Positions 60,969 to 64,000 of a stretch of DNA of 64,000 bases are shown one piece after another. Source of the stretch: JAJFFW01 sp965263375. Lineage in GTDB: Bacteria > Pseudomonadota > Alphaproteobacteria > Caulobacterales > Parvularculaceae. The stretch is from positions 1,860,001-1,924,000 of the forward strand of contig OZ253669.1 in assembly GCA_965263375.1 (NCBI GenBank), read 5' to 3'. Position 1 is the stretch's first letter; each line of letters starts with the position of its first letter. The notes under the pieces are model-generated. The model had not been told where the DNA came from, did no database searches, and saw only the letters and a program-made list of their open reading frames with translations. Made by a program: the position numbers and the translations under genes.

Positions 60969-63152
60969 TCAGTCGGTACTGTTACCAAGCTGCGTCCAAG
61001 AGCGCGCGCCCCGCGCCTCCTCTACGGAGCGGATCGTCACGGCGCCTTTTGGGGAAACCCATATTGCGTGTGCGCCTTTTTCCCAAACCATCCGTCGATC
61101 TATGATTACCGCCGCACAGCTGTTGCGCATTTTTTGCGGCACGGGATAAAGCGCAATGACAATGGCCGCACGCGCACAATCCTCAGCCAGCCCCATAGGG
61201 TGATCAGAAATCGCGTAAAATATTGGGGCCTGGCGCCCCCTATTAGGCAGGACTGAGACAACACACCCTCGCCAATCACAATCGCTGACTTTTTTTAGGG
61301 AAACCGGCGCCGCCAAGATACCCGCATAGTCGCGCCAGGCTTTGGCTTCAAACCTACTTTTGCGGCGATCAAACAGGGTAAGTATCGCCTGGTCATCCGC
61401 CCCTTGAATGACCACCGCAGCATTATCGCCTTTACGCCCAACAAAAATATCTGGCGGCGGCGTTGCTGAAACCAGTAAAAATGCAATGGGTACGGAGAAA
61501 ATTCCTATATATCGCCAAGCAGCTTTTTGCACGCACAACCAAAGCCCGCCGAGGGTTAAAAAAAGCAACGCCAACAAGGGCCACTGGGCTGTAACAACAA
61601 CCGCGCCGGGGCGCGCCGCCAACCACACAGCGCAGGACAAAACAAGCTCAGCGCCAAACGCCGCCAAACGCCACGCCCCTCCGTCCAACCCAAATGGAAT
61701 TAGCAAAAGCGCAGTAATAGCAAGGGGCATAATCCAAAACGCCATAAGGGGCATGGCAATCAAATTGGCGGGCAAGCTATACACCGCAGCACGATTAAAA
61801 TGATAAAGCGCAAAAGGCGCCGTGGCGCTTGCTGCAATTGTGTCCGTTGCCGCCACGCCAAGCCCATAAGTTTTAAGGCGAGAAAACCATGAGGGATCAT
61901 ATATCCGCCGCCAATGGGTCTCACTCCACTCATAGGCTGCAATCAAAGCTGTGACCGCTGCAAAAGACATCTGAAAGCCTGGGTTTAAAAGCGCCTCAGG
62001 CGTCGTCAGCAGAATTAAACATGCGGCAATTGCCACATTACGAAGAGAAAAAGCCCGACGGTCGGCGATAATCGCGATAAAGACGATAGCAGTCATAATA
62101 AAAGCACGCCGTGCAGACCATGAACCGCCCGCTAACAATAAATAGGCAAACCCACTTAAAAGCGCCGCTATAGCCGCCCATTTTTTTATGGGAAACTTCA
62201 ATGCCAGAAATGGCGCCATCGCCAATGCGGCGCGAACCGAGAAAAAAATAAGCCCCGTCGCTAGGCCCATATGAAGACCCGAAATAGCAATCAAATGCGC
62301 AAGCCCTGTGTCTCGAAGCGCATCATCTGCTCGTTCACTGATAGCGGCGCGTTTGCCGGTCACCATAGCAGCGACAAGGGCGCCGCCGTCGCCCGGCGCA
62401 GAAGAAAGTATTCTGCGCGATAAAGACAGCCTTACCCCTTCGATCTTCCCTGCAACAATAGCCCGCACTGTGGCGGGCTCTTTGCTAAGGACCTTTGGGG
62501 GAGCGACAGCAAACCCAACGGCGCCAATTTTTAAAAAATAAAGATGACGCGCAAAATCAAACGCACCAGGCGCGACCGGCGCTGGCGGCGGTGATAGGCC
62601 TGCGCGAATTTCAATCAAGTCCCCCGGTGAAGCGTCAAACCCCTTTCCGCGCCAATTAACCCGCACGCGTGCTGGCGTATCCTGGCGGGAAAGGCCGGCG
62701 ATTGTATCGACACTAATGGTGAGCCGGCGTTGCTGGGCGTTTTCTTCAACCGCGCTTAACACGCCAGTTATGGTGGTTGGCCTGATCTCCCTTTGCAAAA
62801 TAGGAGCGTAAACTGAACCCGCCCGAAAATCCGCCGCGATAAATCCAACCCCTGCCAGGAGTGCAAACACCGCCGCTTTGTCCCACAGCGCGCTACGCCG
62901 GAGATAAAAAAAACGGATCACAACAAATGTGCTAAGCGCTAAGACGAAAATGACGGCACGCCAGAAAGGCGGCTCGACGGGCGCGCCAAAATACAGCCCA
63001 ACACCAAGGCCAATTGACACAGGAACCCACAAAAACAAGCGCCCTTGTTCTTCTTGGGTAAACTTTTTGAGCCTGGCCAAATTGAATAAAGACGGCGCAG
63101 GCGTCCCGTGAACTTGCTCCCCCATGTACCTCATGGCCTTCTGCGTCATCAT
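60969..63152 (-). CDS. comEC: ComEC/Rec2 DNA-uptake channel protein, C-terminal nuclease domain degenerate
   Basis: 727 residues. N-terminal DUF4131 region, then the Competence domain with many membrane spans (LAHLIAISGLHMGLATGL is the family motif, near residue 290). The C-terminal beta-lactamase-like part (from about residue 560) lacks the H-x-H-x-D metal motif expected of an active nuclease, as in several alphaproteobacteria. Imports single-stranded DNA in transformable bacteria. Weak ribosome site. Neighbours lexA and gltX, the conserved order. Confidence 0.9.
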   Translation of the reverse strand: MMTQKAMRYMGEQVHGTPAPSLFNLARLKKFTQEEQGRLFLWVPVSIGLGVGLYFGAPVEPPFWRAVIFVLALSTFVVIRFFYLRRSALWDKAAVFALLAGVGFIAADFRAGSVYAPILQREIRPTTITGVLSAVEENAQQRRLTISVDTIAGLSRQDTPARVRVNWRGKGFDASPGDLIEIRAGLSPPPAPVAPGAFDFARHLYFLKIGAVGFAVAPPKVLSKEPATVRAIVAGKIEGVRLSLSRRILSSAPGDGGALVAAMVTGKRAAISERADDALRDTGLAHLIAISGLHMGLATGLIFFSVRAALAMAPFLALKFPIKKWAAIAALLSGFAYLLLAGGSWSARRAFIMTAIVFIAIIADRRAFSLRNVAIAACLILLTTPEALLNPGFQMSFAAVTALIAAYEWSETHWRRIYDPSWFSRLKTYGLGVAATDTIAASATAPFALYHFNRAAVYSLPANLIAMPLMAFWIMPLAITALLLIPFGLDGGAWRLAAFGAELVLSCAVWLAARPGAVVVTAQWPLLALLFLTLGGLWLCVQKAAWRYIGIFSVPIAFLLVSATPPPDIFVGRKGDNAAVVIQGADDQAILTLFDRRKSRFEAKAWRDYAGILAAPVSLKKVSDCDWRGCVVSVLPNRGRQAPIFYAISDHPMGLAEDCARAAIVIALYPVPQKMRNSCAAVIIDRRMVWEKGAHAIWVSPKGAVTIRSVEEARGARSWTQLGNSTD

Positions 63153-63256
63153 TTTTGGCGCACGAAGAACAAAACTTGCTGAAATTTCTCCATGCGCTCA
63201 ACGCGCGGCTGTGCTAAGGCCAGCGCAATAAGACGATCACTAAGGCTTTTTCCTTC

Positions 63257-64000
63257 ATGCCGCCATCCCCTACTGTCCCGCCTGTTACTAGGTTCGCCCC
63301 CTCGCCAACAGGATATCTGCATATCGGCGGGGCGCGTACAGCGCTGTTTAATTGGCTATACGCCAGGGGCCGCGGCGGAAAATTCTTGTTGCGCATCGAA
63401 GATACGGACCGGGCAAGGCACAATGAAGACGCCGTAAAAGCAATTTTGGACGGTCTATCCTGGCTGGGCCTTGATTGGGACGATGAGCCTGTCTCGCAAT
63501 ATTCCCGCCGAGAGCGCCATGTCGAAGTCGCTCAACAATTGCTAAAGGCTGGCAAGGCCTATCGTTGTTATTTAACGCCGGAAGAAATTGAAGCGCGCCG
63601 CAATGAAGCGCGAGAGACAGGCGCCCGCTTTGTAAGCCCTTGGCGAGATGCCGAAACCAACGGCCTAACGCCAGCAGACAATGCGCCCCACACTATTCGC
63701 TTCCGGGCCCCTGAAGAGGGAAAGACAACTGTTAAAGACGCCGTCCAGGGAGAGGTTGCGTTTCCCAATACCGCTCTTGATGACCTTATCATCCTTCGTA
63801 GCGGCGCAGAAGGCGCGCCGCCTGCGCCGACTTACAATCTAGCCGTCGTTGTCGATGACCACGATATGAGCGTTACTCATGTTTTGCGCGGCGATGATCA
63901 TTTAGTGAACGCAGCCCGCCAACAGCAGATCTATGAAGCGCTGGAATGGCAAGTTCCAACATTCGCCCATGTCCCCCTTATTCATGGGGCGGATGGTGCG
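63257..64000 (+). CDS. gltX: Glutamyl-tRNA synthetase, N-terminal part (cut by window end)
   Basis: 248 codons present, no stop within the window. HIGH-type motif RFAPSPTGYLHIGGARTAL followed by LLRIEDTDRARHNEDA, and AYRCYLTPEEIEARRNEARE: class I glutamyl-tRNA synthetase. The KMSKS part lies beyond the window. Divergent from comEC with about 100 bases between starts. Confidence 0.94.
   Translation, partial: MPPSPTVPPVTRFAPSPTGYLHIGGARTALFNWLYARGRGGKFLLRIEDTDRARHNEDAVKAILDGLSWLGLDWDDEPVSQYSRRERHVEVAQQLLKAGKAYRCYLTPEEIEARRNEARETGARFVSPWRDAETNGLTPADNAPHTIRFRAPEEGKTTVKDAVQGEVAFPNTALDDLIILRSGAEGAPPAPTYNLAVVVDDHDMSVTHVLRGDDHLVNAARQQQIYEALEWQVPTFAHVPLIHGADGA

Noticed and set aside
1..64000. Search for rRNA, tRNA, insertion sequences, prophage and CRISPR arrays
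   Set aside because: No tRNA-like T-loop with matching stems, no regular spacer repeats, no transposase or integrase seen in any frame.

Overview
The window is a stretch of a bacterial chromosome, almost certainly alphaproteobacterial. The evidence is gene order and gene content: folK-rpoZ-rsh-pyrE-pdxJ-acpS-lepB-rnc-era-recO-parC, dnaG-rpoD, divK-pleD, trpDC-lexA with comEC and gltX, a DNA polymerase IV with an N-terminal Cys-pair module, and a lexA promoter carrying the alphaproteobacterial GAAC-N7-GAAC SOS box. DivK/PleD, a single TonB-dependent receptor and a GGDEF protein suggest a stalked or marine lineage near Caulobacterales/Parvularculales. The exact family cannot be fixed from the sequence alone. 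No rRNA, tRNA, insertion sequence, prophage or CRISPR array was recognised.

Layout. 1-457: gene-free, packed with GC-rich palindromes (REP-like). 458-4155: ornithine/lysine decarboxylase-like enzyme, AmtB, small membrane protein. 4374-12162: rpoD and dnaG, yqeY, carA, plus an esterase-like gene and a DCC-family gene between dnaG and yqeY. 12195-19161: accessory genes between carA and carB (DinB-fold protein, YHS lipid/metal-type protein, metallo-hydrolase, sulfotransferase, ArsR-SRPBCC pair), then carB. 19237-24093: greA, DUF983, a 34-residue membrane peptide, rpmG, pleD, divK, dinB. 24186-29168: frameshifted ridA, GNAT, zinc-ribbon protein, HIT, DM13, DUF885 lipoprotein and small partner. 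29526-35226: chemotaxis group (cheD, cheB, a five-PAS chemoreceptor, an unknown helical protein). 35479-38663: TonB-dependent receptor and PilZ-like protein. 38764-49726: long core operon running leftward from folK to parC. 49794-53718: NYN protein, uracil-DNA glycosylase, two membrane proteins, smpB, dapA. 53860-64000: lytic transglycosylase, divergent polysaccharide deacetylase, trpD, trpC, lexA, comEC, and the first 248 codons of gltX.

How the genes work together. Most of the window is growth machinery: primase, sigma factor, omega subunit, (p)ppGpp synthetase/hydrolase, RNase III, Era, signal peptidase, topoisomerase IV, carbamoyl phosphate, pyrimidine, tryptophan, lysine and folate steps. 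Regulatory highlights read directly from the bases are the lexA promoter overlapped by its own SOS box, and an ArsR promoter with one operator between -35 and -10 and another just after -10. The chemotaxis group lacks CheA, CheW, CheY and CheR, so it must feed a pathway encoded elsewhere.

I found no convincing new defence or mobile system. The best leads are the chemotaxis group with its unknown 127-residue protein, the zinc-ligand loss in DnaG, the apparent ridA frameshift, an unannotated 34-residue membrane peptide, the in-frame 15-bp repeats in trpD, and the long tails on the transglycosylase and the (p)ppGpp enzyme.
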